Part shown: positions 22,481 to 34,553 of the stretch, one piece after another
How positions within the stretch are numbered: position 1 is the stretch's first letter
Layout of the letters: each line of letters starts with the position of its first letter
Assembly (NCBI GenBank): GCA_947311845.1
Contig: CAMZMU010000080.1
Span: 20,654,369 to 20,718,368, forward strand
DNA: 64,000 bases
Direction: 5' to 3'
Source of the DNA: Poa pratensis
Taxonomy: Eukaryota; Streptophyta; Magnoliopsida; Poales; Poaceae
Notes under the pieces: model-generated
Told to the model about the DNA's origin: nothing
The model's input: only the letters and a program-made list of their open reading frames with translations
The model's database searches: none
Translations under genes and position numbers: made by a program

Positions 22481-24602
22481 TTAGTTCCTCTTCCAGTGGC
22501 GATGGTCGCCCCCAACGCCGGCGCAGGCGGCGGCAGTGTTGACGGTGTGGTCGACCTCGGAGGACGGGTCGCGATCGTCGTCGTCGAGGTCGAAGCAGTC
22601 GATGCCGCAGGGCGCGTGGCCGCGGCCGAAGGCGCGGATGTGGTCCTTGAGGGAGCGTTTGTGCTTGAAGTCGGAGCCGCAGGCGCAGTACCAGAGCTTG
22701 CCGCAGTTCTTCTCATGGGTGCGCCAGTCGCCGCGCACGGCGAAGGCCTTGCCGCACTTGCGGCACATGAAGGGCTTGATGCCGTGCTTCCGCTTGTAGT
22801 GGGTCTGCAGGGTGCGGAAGTCCTTGAGCGGGCGGGCGCGCGGGTGGTCCACGTTGTTCCGGCACCCCGTCGCGCAGCAGTAGCACGGCAGCCGGAGCAT
22901 GGCCGTCGGCTGCGTCCCGCGGAGGGACTCCGGCCCCTTCCGGTACTGCGACCCGTGACCCCACATATGCATCTGCATCACATCAACGGAGAAACTGCTA
23001 GATCAGACAGAGTTGGCATGCATGGACATCGAGTTGGTGGAGTTCGTTGCGTGTGCCGTTCGGAGCTATCGAACGGCATTGCTGCTGCATGCATGCGGTA
23101 CTGTGGCTAGTCAGGAGGGGAAGAGCTACGAAGGTGCAAGACGAAGTGATGGCTCTCCATCTTCACGTGCTCGGCGCAACGGGGGATGGGGGCATAATTT
23201 AAGTTGCAGAGGGACCATCTCTCTCTCTCTCTCGGAGGCCTAGCTAGCAGCATAGTAGATGCATCAATTAGGGAGAGAGAGAGGGTAGAGCAAAAGGGAT
23301 GTTATCAAGAAGGGGTCTGAGCAAATGGACTGTGTGAGACTGCTCGTGGTGGGGTTTGTTGCAGAGAGGGGGGAGGTGATGTCTGTGGCCGGCGTTTGCT
23401 CGAGACGCACACCGGCCGATCTGTGTAACCTTGAAGGAACTGATCATGGAAAGATAAAGATGCCTTTTTGCTAGATCTTTCTCATCTCCTCAGATCTCTC
23501 TTTTCTCTCTCTCTGCGATCCGCTCCGCTGCGAATTGAAAAGGCGCAACAAGCACAAACTCCAAGATCGATGATCAGTACAGTATTAGTAGTACCCAGCT
23601 AGGAGCTCAGAATCCATGTCAATTGCCGTGCCGTTCGTTCCAGAGTCATCACTGCGTGCATGAGCTCTCTCTGCCCCCTCCCAGGTTCAGTCAAATCAAG
23701 GGTACGGCAGAGAGACAGAGAGAGATCAAAAGATATACTAGGAGTACAAGAGAGCAGCGGCACTTGCTCCTAGCTAGATCCACTATCACTGCACCACGCA
23801 CAGAACAAAGGAAGGCAGGGATGCATGCATGCACTGATCCAATTCACCCACCAAGGATGCGAAAAATTCAGAACCCAAACACGCAAAATTAAATCTGCTA
23901 AAACCCCCTACAAAGTCAAAGACCAAACAAAAAGAAATCCGATGCATGCAGAAAGCATCTCAAAGATCAATGGATTGATTGATCTGATCGTCTGACCTGC
24001 ATGTTGTTGTATCTGTTGAAGGTCTTGTAGCAGACGGGGCAGGAGAACTGCGTGGGACCAATGAGGATCTGGGACGGGGTGGGGATCCAGTACTGCCCCT
24101 TGGTCAGCCTTCCTATCCCCAGCGACGCGCACCCCACCCCTAGCGCCATCGTGCTCCCATCCCCCTCCTCCGCTTCCTCCTCTTCTCCGTCCTCCTGCTG
24201 CTTCTCGCTTCTCTCCTCAGCACCTCCTGCTGCTGTTGCAACTTCTTCTTGGTGGTGGTCGCCGCTGCCGGCGGCTGCTGCATCGTTGGGGCTTGGGCTG
24301 GGAAGGCCTATATGCAGGGCAACGGTGACCTCCCCGGCTGCCTCCTGATCAGCAGCTTCCGCTTGTTTGCTGCAGGAGGCGGTGGTGATGACCTTGTGAT
24401 CTTCTTGGTCATGGTGTTGATGTGGATGGTGGTGGGTTGAGGAGGAGGGTGTGAGGCTGAGGAGGGGGAGGGCTTCCCTGATGGGAGGGGACGAAGGAGG
24501 TGGGTGTTGGAGGTAGGAGGCGTAGCTGGGGAAGGAGGACGAAGCTGGATTGGAGTATCGGAGGCTGTAGCCTCTCAAGAAATTGGTGTAGGGATCTCCC
24601 AT
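22481..24602 (-). CDS. WIP-family C2H2 zinc-finger transcription factor
   Basis: A two-exon gene on the minus strand: exon 1 is 24602-23997 (606 nt) and exon 2 is 22972-22481 (492 nt), with a GT-AG intron of 1024 bp in phase 0. The product has 365 residues. I start at ATG 24602 (M-G-D-P-Y-T-N-F); the frame is open further upstream but without ATG. Residues 1-165 are low-complexity (S/P-rich, H-rich, then acidic). The WIP motif Y-W-I-P-T-P comes next (about residue 178), then finger 1 (F-S-C-P-V-C...H-M-W-G-H), which the intron splits, finger 2 (C-Y-C-C...H-x4-H type), finger 3 ([10 protein letters not shown]...C) and finger 4 (W-Y-C-A-C-G-S-D-F...H), ending in a D-rich tail. WIP proteins are plant nuclear regulators of tissue identity (TT1, NTT). 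All four fingers and the splice site are intact, so I judge it functional. The paralogue cannot be named from sequence alone. Confidence 0.93.
22973..23996 (-). other. intron of the WIP gene
   Basis: The minus strand has the donor ATGCAG/GTCAGA at 23996 and an acceptor ending GCAG at 22973. The split falls inside finger 1, between the two coding halves of N-N-M-Q / M-H-M-W, a position I know to be conserved in WIP genes. The intron contains several GA/CT runs (for example 23215-23235, 23270-23285, 23495-23515) and no ORF of note. Confidence 0.85.
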
Positions 24603-25924
24603 GGAAGGATCGTCGATTGTGCTGGAGCTCAAGATAGGAGAAAGAGAGGCGTGGAGGGGAAATGGAAGCTGATATAAGTAGAACGAGAGAGAGAGGCTTC
24701 GGTTTATGGATCACCACGGGAGGAAGAAGACGAGAGAGGAAGGGTGAGTGAGAGAGATGGAGATAAAGGCGCGTTGTGTGCGCGTGTAGTAGCCCTAAAG
24801 ATGTAAATGAGGCTGTAGAATGAGAAAGGGAAGTTCACTAGAGAGTAGAGAGAGGGAGAGGGAGGGAGATGAGGATCTCCTGGCTGACAGCATAGCGAGA
24901 CGGGAAAAGTTTTGATGGCGAGCAGGAATAAAAGCAAAAGGTTTGGAAGGGGAAGAAGAGGAGTATGGAACTATGGAGACTGCACTTATTACTAGTGCTG
25001 CTAGCATGTCTGTAGTCAGTAAATGGTGATTCATTTGTAATCAAATCTTGGGACTTGGAAGCAGGAATTCTCCCTCCTTCCCTTGTTATTCCCATGGAAG
25101 TATGGGAACCAAATATTCCCCCTGCAATCCTTTAATTGACCACGGACAGTATGTTTATGTCACTCAACAGTATGGCCGCAAGAAAATCAGTGAGCATACT
25201 GAAACAGTTACCCTATGACTGTATTTTTCTTCGGCCACTTAATGTTTGTTTGAGCATGGTCAAGTAAAAAGTAGTATCATTCGCAAAAAAAAGAAGTAAA
25301 AACTACTTACTAGTAAAACTAAAGCAGTGAAACGTGCACATGTATACACCATGTAGGAGTACAAAACAAACCGAAGACAAAGGCAAACAGAGAGATACTA
25401 GATCACAGAGAAGAAGAGGCTTGGATGGCCCAAGACAAGCTTCCAACGCATACGCTTTGCGCTAGCGACATGCATGCCGTGCCCCCACCTACAGAGAGAA
25501 AGGGTTAGAGATAGAGAGAGGGAGATGTAGTAGTACCAACAAACAACACTGTTCTGCCTTGGCCATAGGTACAAATTAATCATATAAGTTGCTTGTGTAT
25601 TGCCAAGAAAAACAATCAAACCAAGCAACTGCATGGCTATAGCTAGCTATGCCGCTGTGGCTTTTGCTTTGTGTAGTGGATACTAAAGCATAACCTTTTA
25701 TGTCTGTAGCTTTTCCATGTTAAGTCATAGATTGCCTTGTTGATTAAATAACGAGTGTGTGGCTGCATGTTGGTTGTAGCTTGTATCTTTGTATGCTTAA
25801 GGACTCCTGTTTTAATTAGTTCGGGTGAGGGAGCAGTTCTCCTTAACAAGTGGGCTATTTTTTTTGGCACAAGGAGTGGGACAACGCACATTATGTAACG
25901 TATACGACGATTCTTTGAAAATAC
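24603..25924. other. presumed promoter and 5' leader of the WIP gene
   Basis: 24630-24890 is rich in GAGA/CTCT runs (plus strand gagagag at 24686-24695, 24744-24758 and 24841-24865), typical of GAGA-type grass leaders. I cannot place a TATA box with confidence; tatataag on plus near 24671 lies within the leader. The rest shows no gene. Confidence 0.4.
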
Positions 25925-26157
25925 ATTATAATACCCCCTTTGTTCGTAAAAACTAGTTGTTTATAAATTGACACTGTATCCAGCAAACACTTGACTGTCA
26001 TTACACATGTTGGTAAAATATAAATACATATTATAAAAGTATTTATCACGATAATTCTAACCATTTTAATTTGAACATAACAAAAAGTGGACATTAAATT
26101 TAATAGTTAGAATGATTTCTAGGACGATATACATTTACAGACTGAGGTTCTATGTAG
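25925..26157. mobile_element. Stowaway-like MITE, diverged
   Basis: The left end (taccccctttgttcgtaaaaa) and the inverted right end (tactacatagaacctcagtc) resemble Stowaway termini with several changes. The interior is AT-rich and about 230 bp. Confidence 0.45.
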
Positions 26158-26550
26158 TATATATATATTACTTCAATAATTTAATTATTAAGGGGAGAGC
26201 TATTACTTGATCCTAAGTTGTTAATATATTTTGGATTTAGCCCCTAAAATATATATGTAATAATATACCTTGGACACATAACTAGATATATTTTGTTAGT
26301 CAAAATGGGCATGCTTTTAGCATTTTGCAACTTAACTAGAACGGAAAAATATAAAAAAGAAGCAAATCTAGATTTAGGAAAAAATGTTAGAAAACACTTC
26401 GGAGTATATAATTTTATATCAAAATCAACGAGAACTGAATATTTTAGCTATGTTCCATTCATAAGCCTTGAATTTAATTAAAACCAAGGATTTAAAAAAA
26501 AATCATAGGTATTCCAAAGAGTTTGTGATCTCCACTAACTTCTGCAAGTT

Positions 26551-26811
26551 TCAGTATGTCTTCAAAGATTGGATCCCACGTCTTACTAATTCCGAATTTA
26601 ATTTTTCAAGAATTTCTACGTTATTTATTTCATACTCCAATAGATCGTTTGATTTTTCGAATTTATCTCTAATTTTATTTGTTTTGTTCAAGATTTCATT
26701 TTTTTCTAAATTTATAATTTGTGAGAATAATGGGTGTACTAGAACAAGGTGTTCAAGGCACATCTGCTTCCCCTCATTCATATTTGTTATGACTTTGATC
26801 AAATCTACCAA
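26551..26811 (-). pseudogene. K/E/N-rich coiled-coil-like ORF fragment
   Basis: This minus-strand frame encodes about 86 residues with a plausible coiled-coil section (I-N-L-E-K-N-E-I-L-N-K..D-K-F-E-K) and is open on both sides for a short way. I do not recognise it. Its composition recalls coiled-coil parts of some Copia gag polyproteins, but that is only a resemblance. An equally long plus-strand ORF overlaps it, so it could be chance in AT-rich DNA. Confidence 0.25.
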
Positions 26812-27028
26812 ATTTATTCGTGTTAATAAAGATATTTAGGTTAGAAGTTGTTTGGTTAGGGAACAAGTATGAAATAAACCAGTAGTTAAAGGAATCACTT
26901 TCTCATTGTTATAATGGGTACAAAGAACCATACTTTGTTTGTTAGTCCAAAGATGATTTTCAGCATAGTTAAACACTATACATCCCTTTGTACGGATATT
27001 CAAAATGGCACAAATAAATAAGTGGGGG

Positions 27029-27186
27029 CCAGGGCGGACCCAGGAAAAAGTCACAGTGGGGGCAATCCTAGTTTAGATTCAATTTATTTGAAACATTTCT
27101 CTTCAAACATGAACATATAAAACCAAAATTCAACTAAATAAGTGGGGGCCACTGCCCGCTCAGCTCTACATGGGACCGCCCCTGGT
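27029..27186. mobile_element. possible hAT-like MITE
   Basis: Inverted ends cagggcggacccagg and, from the right, caggggcggtcccatg enclose two agtgggggc(a/c) motifs in opposite parts of an AT-rich core. The 8-bp duplication is not clear, so the class is tentative. Confidence 0.4.
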
Positions 27187-29856
27187 GGTTTCGGTCGGAA
27201 GGCCAGAGGTTTTGATGCCTCATGTTGAGTATGAGATTTCTAAGTGATGGCGGACGTGAAAATTGGACAGGATGAAGACGATGTTTCAGAATCCATTGTG
27301 TGACCTCGGTTTTGTTTGTGGGGTGTTGACCACGTCAAAATTAACTAGGAGTGTGTGATGACTATTGTGCCTGGCAATCAGTGAATTGCAGCAGTGTGCT
27401 TGGCAAGTCTGGGCGGCAGCACTGATTGACTTCTTATTGGTGGTGATCATAGTGTACCGAGTCTCAATTTTCAGGGTCAAAACCCTAAGTCTAACCTTTA
27501 AGGGTTGTACCTAGAAATGGCGAATTCTGTTTGGAGAGGGTGCGTGAGGTCAAACTATTTTTGGTGTAAAACCCCATGATCTGACTTGGTGGTTAGATTG
27601 GGTGACGATATTGGTTGTGCACTATTCATTTCCCAGAGGCATCACTATTGATACACTTGTTTGTCAGTTCGTGTTGCCAATCGATAGAGGTTGGTTCCCG
27701 CTGCCGCGAGTCGTAGATCACTTTGGCGGGCCATGTTGTTCTTATTTTGGTTGTGTGCGTCCTTAACGTTTCAATTAGGTTCTTACATTTATATTTGGCC
27801 GGGTGTAATTGGTAGTGTATTTATATTCCCTTTGTCAAAAAAGTAGGCACTGGATTAGAAAATACAGCGAGAAAACTTGATTCCTCAATTTAATAACTAT
27901 AAAAATAAGGTAATTTAATGGGCACGGAAGTGACCTCCAAGCCGAGATTTTTGTACCTTGTCCTCCCAATGAACAATAAAAACTTTCGGTCGTCGACAAA
28001 ATCTTAAGAAAAGCATGCAATTGTTCCAGTTCGTTATATGACAATATGTTTTTCCAGTGGAAGCGAGTGTTTAGTTAATGTAATTTTTTTTAGAGTTCCA
28101 AAGAAGCACTTCAATCACTAAATGAATATTTCAACAAGACGTAAAGGTTCCCTTTTAAATTCATGGAAATCTGCAGGTATATAACTAACAAGAAGATATG
28201 AAAATATGTTGAATGTTTTACAGTCAAAATCCGTCTCTTCACACAAGAGCACCTGCTTGTAGGTGCTTGTTATCCACATATCAAAGCAATTTTTACGCGA
28301 GAAAACTTCTTGGGTGGCCCAATATATATATAGAATAGAGTACATTTAAATGTGAGGATTGTTTGATCCAAATGTGCATGCATGCATGATAGATGTGTAG
28401 ACTCGATCTAGGAAAGGTAGAGGCTGATTCGAAATTTAGCAACGCCAACTCGAGCTAGGAAACAAAAGCTCTGAACATGGTGGCCAACTAGTCATGCAAA
28501 AAGGGTACACAAAAGTCCTGCATGTTATGAGTATGCATCGTCGGTGCACTAACATGTAGGCCCATGTGTCAAGGACGCGAATACTCTGTCAGTCAATACG
28601 TATTGCCCGCGGCACTTGGACTAATTTAGTTAACCACAAATTAGTAATCAGAACGTCAGGGATTCGTCAGTTAGTCATACTCTAACTATGTCAACACAGG
28701 TGACAAAAATCTACGTGATCTCGTTATTTGTCCATGTGATTACTTCATGAAAACCAGTACTTTTTTTCCATGAGAACAGCACGTCATTTATTTATCGGCT
28801 TTTTTTATTTTCAGAACGTTCTGAAACAAGGTTAAGCTCAAACGCGGTTGTTGTCCTCCGATCTCGATTGCGCGGTTCAGTTTCCTCCACTGTCTATTCC
28901 CTAGAGTATCGTAACGGGTGATATTTACATGTGTAATTAATCTAGCACGCCTCATCTTATCATTATTTGTAACCATACATAAGAATTGATCAAATATATG
29001 TGAAAGATATATCGATTATAATGAAAGTTTGGTTGCTCATAAGTAGACCTTAAAAATACAGATATAGTAGGTTATAGTTTGAACTCTCAACTTCACATAG
29101 AACTCATTCGTCGGAGCACCTACCATATACTGCATTACCTTCTTTAGCTAGCTGGTAATCTGAAATTTATATATCCGAAATTTGACTATTTCTTACATGT
29201 GAACTATGACCAAGTCGAGTGCACCTAGAGACAAAGAAACGTACTCCTAAGTATATATGCTTCAGTACGGTTTGGCGTTTTGGTTTTGTTGTATCTGTTT
29301 CAGGATAATACATATATGGAGCGAAATTCGTTGAGGGAAAGTATCAGCATAGAAATGGTCCTTGACGAGGTGGTTGTTCTGCGTTGAAATAGCCTGACGA
29401 CGTATAAACCTGTGATGCATGGACCATCGATCGTTTTCAGAAATCCTGAAGGAAGGACTGTGTCTTCCATCAACGGTGATTCATTCATAGTCAAATCTTA
29501 TAACTATCAGCAAGTTTTAAATCTTCTATATGTTTCGTTCTAATTTGCTCAGGTAAGTTGGTAGAAACCAATTACTGCATAGAGTTCTAGGATCGATCTG
29601 AGTATGAACATCAATTCTGTAACAAGAGAGGGACAGCACCTACACAGCTACACTCATTTAACTCCTCCGACTCAAATGAACAGTAAGAACAGGAGGACCT
29701 GCCCCCAGTCACGAGCTAGCGTCCAAATACATCCAGCTCCTGCATTCCGTAAGCCCACCAAAATCAACATGGGCCCCATCGGAGCCTAGCTAAACAAGGC
29801 CCAGCTGTTCATGCACGGTGGGGCCATACCGTTGATCATTCCGTCCGTCCACATAG
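27187..29856. other. intergenic DNA, nothing recognised
   Basis: Neither strand shows a supported gene. A Stowaway-like left end (attccctttgtcaaaaaag) occurs near 27826 without a partner. Short ORFs are not protein-like. Confidence 0.35.
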
Positions 29857-30385
29857 GGTTTTTTTTTTTGACAGGAAACGTGAGCTTTATTAAATAGGCA
29901 TAATATTCTTACAATCATTTGTGATCATCTCCAACACGCAGGTTGGGGCTGCATCACGTAAAAAACCAGATTTGCCAAATTGTGCGAAAGCATGTGCTGC
30001 GCCATTGCTCACACGTTCCACCTTACTAATCTTAATATCTTGAAAAACCCTCAGTAGCTCCCGGGCCTCATTTTACAAGGTCCAGATCATTGATCGCTCT
30101 TAACCTCCACTGGATATAGTCTGCACCGCTCGGAGAGAGTCTGATTCAATAGTCGCTGGCCAACGGCGAAGGTCAATCAGATGTTTTAGCCCCTCCAAGC
30201 AAGTAAGGACCTCCACTGGTATTTCTCTCCCTGAATAAAACATAGGTAGTGGTAGGCACGAGTGCATCATCATGGCTGTTGGGCGACTGAATCTCACACG
30301 CATCCAGTTAATCTTTTCCATACTTAGCGCATGCTTTGTATAACGTGTAATCAGTCTACTACACATTGTGGATAAGATCAATTCG
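29857..30385 (-). mobile_element. LINE 3' fragment with RNase H-like domain
   Basis: Read on minus, 30381-30100 encodes R-E-I-P-V-E-V-L-T-C-L-E-G-L then I-E-S-D-S-L-R-A-V-Q-T, and further downstream K-I-S-K-V-E-R-V-S-N-G-A-A-H-A-F-A. This is the RVT_3/RNase H-like domain found at the C-terminus of many plant LINEs (the E-S-D and the V-x-R-x-x-N-x-x-A-H signatures). Stops interrupt it near 30097 and in the tail. A poly-T run on plus at 29859-29870 marks the poly-A end. It is 5'-truncated and inactive. Confidence 0.7.
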
Positions 30386-30437
30386 ATTTGTTTTCATGCT
30401 TTTATTTGCGTAATCTTCTACACATACTACTTACTAC

Positions 30438-30561
30438 TACCTCCGTTCCATTTTAATTGACTCACATATATCTAGATATGTATGTACCTAGTACTAAAAC
30501 GTGTCTAGATGCATCCATATCTAGATATATGTGTGTCAATTAAAATAGAACGGAGCGAGTA
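30438..30561. mobile_element. short Stowaway MITE with TA duplication
   Basis: TA at 30438-30439 and 30560-30561 flank a 120-bp near-palindrome: cctccgttccattttaattg at the left and caattaaaatagaacggagc at the right. Clean termini suggest a fairly young copy. Confidence 0.85.
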
Positions 30562-30659
30562 GGTAACATGAAAGGTCATGGCATGACCTCTTTTCCATGG
30601 TATCAGAACTAGCGTCAATGTCCAAGAATCTCTAGTTCTAAGTTTTGAGTTGTGACCAT

Positions 30660-30689
30660 GGGGGGGGGGGGGGGGGGGGGGGGGGGGGG
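30660..30689 (+). repeat. 30-bp poly(G) tract
   Basis: An uninterrupted run of 30 G follows tgtgaccat and is followed by cttcccac. Upstream, tggtatcagaac (30599-30610) resembles the initiator-Met-type primer binding site of Copia elements, but no LTR can be recognised beside it. Confidence 0.9.
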
Positions 30690-32170
30690 CTTCCCACTTT
30701 ACGATCGGACGGACAGTCCGGACACGGCACAGACAAAAAACAAACACCGAATTAGACCCCCTATACTATGTAGAAAGTATGGTTACGAAAGTGACTTCGG
30801 TTCGCCAGTTTAGGCTCAACTCCTCGCTTTACATTAGTGGACTCAATTCAGGATTTTTCTTGAAAAGTTTCGGGAAAAAATTGGAATCTATTGATGTAAA
30901 CGCTGTAACTAGAGGATAGGGATAGAGGAAGAGGGAAAAACGTTGGGCATATTTGGTGCTGCTAGGATGTTTTCGCCACGTTGGACTGACAGGTCGACCC
31001 ACACAGAAATATCTTATGTGCGTGCACCTGGATCTGCCCACACCTGAAATTTGTTGGGCGGTATGTTTTCCATGGTTGCATTTTATTTTGCATATGTAAA
31101 TCGATTGGCTGTGTGCATCGATCGACCGGAAACAAAAGTGCATGACCTCAATTTTCTGGAGAAAAGGAGTCCGCTGATGCCTGCAGGGGTACTACTGATA
31201 AGTCTACACGGCGAGGGCTTGCTTGTGATGGACAGCAACGGCAGGCATGCGGGATATGCTCATTTGCATATGCGGTGCAGTACCGCCCAACCGATCGACA
31301 GGTACTGAAGGTGTAATAGAACGAAGGCAGATGATGAACAGCACTGCGTTTAAATGCATGAGAATAGTACTGTGGGATGAAAGAAGAGGTATAATTACAT
31401 ATATGCGCTCCTCCTGTCGATCCTGTTCCTCCCCCTCCACCAAGCTAGGGCATTCATGGGCTCGATCGGGACTGTTCGCTTTGGCCCTACCTCCTCCCCC
31501 CTTCATGTCGTGTGTGTCTGTGTGTTCATGCATGCTTTCCGTGCTGTGCGGTGGCGCCATGGATGGATGGGTGAGAACCTGATAGGTGGGTGTTCGGAAT
31601 CCAGAAATTTAAGCCAGTACGTGCATCTGTCGAGATCTGTCAGTACGGCGATGGGATGTATATGTTGTGTTTTAAGTTTTGCTACCATCCGAAAGGGATT
31701 CTCTATTGTCTTGTTAGTACGCATAGGTTCATACATTTTTTCGCGAATAAGACCTTCAGATTTATTGATCGAACACAACTCTGAACAATACAGAAAATAT
31801 AATAGGTAGGGCTAGGGGCGATCATTCTTCCTCCTTCCCATCATTGGATGGTATATAGTGTTGCATTTTGTTGAACCGGCTATGTTGTATAGATCACAAG
31901 TTTAGAATTCTTCTTAGTGTGGGAGCGCTTGCCGCAAGATGATCGTTTTGGCTATGTAGGAACGATAAGATTTTTAATGTTAAAAAAATTCTCTTATGTA
32001 GGTCATCTACCGGTGTATACATCTATTTGGTTCATGTTCATCTCTACAACGCGTGGACTATCGCGATCAGTTTATGAAGTCGTCTGTTCAGTTAGAAAAT
32101 ATGGTGAGATATAGTTTTGTCCCACGTGGTGGCAGCGTAATAATCGGATTGGATCTCCATGTACATAGGC
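30690..32170. other. intergenic DNA, nothing recognised
   Basis: No ORF with protein character and no repeat structure that I can name. Confidence 0.35.
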
Positions 32171-32545
32171 TTTCTACCGAAAAGTCCCAGGCTACATGTC
32201 GCCTATTTTATAAAATTTTGAAAACCACTTCTAAAGTTACAAAATTTTGAAAAAAAATCTAGATAATGATAATGAACTATTCTATATACATGCAAAATCT
32301 CAATTCGAGATTTTGTATCTTGAGTAACACAAAAAAGACAAATCTGAATTTTCTTGGAGATTCAAGTTTGTGCACTGTTCACTACTTAATTTTTACACAG
32401 CCTATAATTTAATGTATTTCGATATGAAATTTTGCAAACAGAACACGTCATTGACAAAATCTAGAATTTTGTTTAGACTATTTTGAAACTTTAAAAATAT
32501 CATTTTCAAATAAAGGGGTACATGTAATCCAGGCTACAAAAGTTG
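32171..32545. repeat. AT-rich MITE-like dispersed repeat
   Basis: The phrase caggctaca occurs at both ends (32188-32196 and 32530-32538) around an AT-rich core with many aaaattttg words. It resembles Triticeae non-coding repeats of the same style. The termini do not form a convincing inverted repeat. Confidence 0.3.
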
Positions 32546-32643
32546 ACTCGGCGTTTCTACAAGCTTTCTGATTTATTCTGTACTTTGCCTTATTTTCCTT
32601 TAATTTTTGTTCGGGACTGTTTTCAGTGTGTGCATCGTTATTA
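32546..32643 (+). mobile_element. LINE 3' end, left part
   Basis: The sequence ends gtgtgtgcatcgtta and resumes at 50088 as tgcagagaccgggtgtaatt after the CACTA and its duplicated TTA are removed. The joined phrase (TGCATCGTTATGCAGAGACCGG) is a characteristic grass LINE 3' end. The upstream coding part of the LINE is not recognisable here. Confidence 0.6.
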
Positions 32644-32848
32644 CACTAGTAGAAAACAGCCCTTTCGTCCGGCCCCTTTAGTCCCGGCCGTGGCTGGGCC
32701 GAGACTAAAGGTCCGGCCACGTCGCCCCGAAACCGGCGGTGGCATACGGCCCCTTTTGTCCCGGTTCGTTAGGGCCCATTTGTCCCGGCTTGAGATACAA
32801 ACCAGGACTAAAGCAGTCTGCGGCCCGCTGCGGCCAGGTGCCCCACCT

Positions 32849-32886
32849 TTAGTCCCGGTTTGTATCTCAAACCGGGACTAAAGGAT
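32849..32886. repeat. near-perfect hairpin of CACTA subterminal repeats
   Basis: cctttagtcccggtttg, five unpaired bases (tatct), then caaaccgggactaaagg: 17-bp perfect arms. A transcript through this element end would fold into a strong stem and could feed small-RNA pathways. That last step is inference. Confidence 0.8.
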
Positions 32887-32993
32887 TCAAACGGTTCAGT
32901 TCCCGCGCAGTTTCGTCGCTTTGGAAGTTGCATCGCCACGACAATTGATGTACGGGAATTGATCACCACCTGCGCTTGTTCACCTCCCTCTAC

Positions 32994-33000
32994 TATATAA
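32994..33000 (+). promoter_or_regulatory. TATA box of the captured exonuclease gene
   Basis: tatataa lies about 80 bp before the presumed ATG (33080) and is followed by a C/T-rich leader, so the gene appears to have been captured with its core promoter. Confidence 0.5.
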
Positions 33001-33404
33001 TGCACATCTTCACATCCATAAGCACACCTAGCTTCTCTCTAATCCTCCCAAAGCCTACCCTCTATCTCCTCTCATTTCAATGGAGCCGCTCGCGCGTACC
33101 TCGAACTCGGGTGTACCACCTCACCGCTGAAAGGATGCGTTTTCAAGGTCACGGTCACTCTCCGTGCATCAAGGGTGGAGAGGTGGATCCGCGCCATCAA
33201 GAAGCAGTTCCTGGACGCCGCACCGATCAAGTGTGTGGGACTGGACTGCGAGTTCACCAACCCTCGCGAGGGTAGACAAAATCAGCGCGCCGCCGTCCTT
33301 CAACTCTCGTGGCGTCGAGAATTTGGTCTTCCAAATATGTTGGGCTGATAAGTGCCGCAGCTGCTCAAGGAATTCTTGGGGACAAAACACATCAGATTCT
33401 GCGG

Positions 33405-34553
33405 TGTCGGGGGAGTATCCCCGGGTAGGGTCAAGGCTTGGCATAAGGTGGTGTTCGAAGTTGTGCCGAGGTACGGAAAGGGCCGACCTGTTTGGGCCTG
33501 GGAAGTCCGAGCTTCATCTTGACCTGGAGATACAGGCCGACCTATTTTGGCCCAGAGGGGTCCGAGGTATACTGTTGGCCAGGGCCGAGGTTCACTGTCC
33601 GAGCTATGTTCTGCCGACCTAACTACCTCAGTGCGGTGGTTTGTGTTGTGGGTGCAGGAGAAGCTGTGGGAAGGAAGTAAGATCCGACCTGGTAAAGAGA
33701 TTAAGCGCAAGACCCGAGGTACGGAGCCCGTCACATCCGTGCCGAGCTAACCGAGGTGGTGGGCTGTAGGTCGGGCAGGAGTCAATGCTCCTGTCACTTC
33801 CAGCCGGGTACAGAGCGCCTGACACGGGAGCGTCTGTCAAGGAGCATGGCAGAGGCGTGCTCCGGGTTCGGCGGGCCTGCACGTCTCTGATCGCTGCTAC
33901 GCGAGGTCTGGGAAAAGGCTACGAGGTAGCTCTGCCAGGCCACGTCCTGTCTCGGTCAGAGGGGACATGCTAGTTCTGCCGTTAGGCTACAGGAGATGGG
34001 CAAGCCACGTCTTGTCCCGACCGAGGTACGGTGGTACGGTGGTGACCGTTGCAGAGGCATGGCAACAGTGTTCTGCGAGGGGCACAATGGTAACCCGGCT
34101 GGCCTATATAGTGGGCTTCACCCCCTCCTGCTGAGGGAGAGACGGATCGATCAGAGAGAGAAAGAGAAGAGAGAAAGAGGAAGGAAGCTCGGAAACCCCG
34201 GAAACACCTCGGATCAGCTCGGAGTGCCTTCTCCTCCCGTTAGCTCCATCTTTTACCTCAAGTTCTCACCATTGTATCATCATACAGCTCGAGGAGCAGC
34301 TTGTACTTGTCACTTGAGCTATACACTGACTAGGATAGTGCTGCAGTAGGGGTGTTACCTCCGCAAGAGGGCCCCGAAGCAGGGTACATCGTGGTGTGTT
34401 TTGTGTTCTTGCTTTCTTGGTTCTTCGTTCGTGTTCTTGCGTGTTCTTGCGTGTGCACTTCTTGAGTGCATAAACCCTCCCCGGATTCCCCCAACGACCA
34501 TTCGGCCCCATCTTAGCCATACCTATGGCATCTGCCGTGATCCCACCACGACA
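33405..34553 (+). mobile_element. 5' LTR of the Tat-like element
   Basis: 1149 bp. A TATA-like box (ctatatag) lies at 34104-34111, roughly 450 bp before the LTR end. The first gag ATG (34525) lies within the last 29 bases. Compared with the 3' LTR it has single-base indels near 33508 and 33724, substitutions near 33696 and 33704, and a cluster of differences in the GA-rich stretch at 34133-34190. Confidence 0.93.

Noticed and set aside
22496..23110. 204-codon plus-strand ORF opposite the WIP gene
   Set aside because: Mirror of the GC-rich zinc-finger exon, extending into the intron; no domain.
30599..30611. Copia-type primer site tggtatcagaac
   Set aside because: Only a short match; no LTR, no polypurine tract and no Copia coding sequence nearby.
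33164..33750. Plus-strand ORFs that join exonuclease sequence to the Gypsy LTR
   Set aside because: Chimeric frames created by the insertion; the coding signal changes frame at the border.
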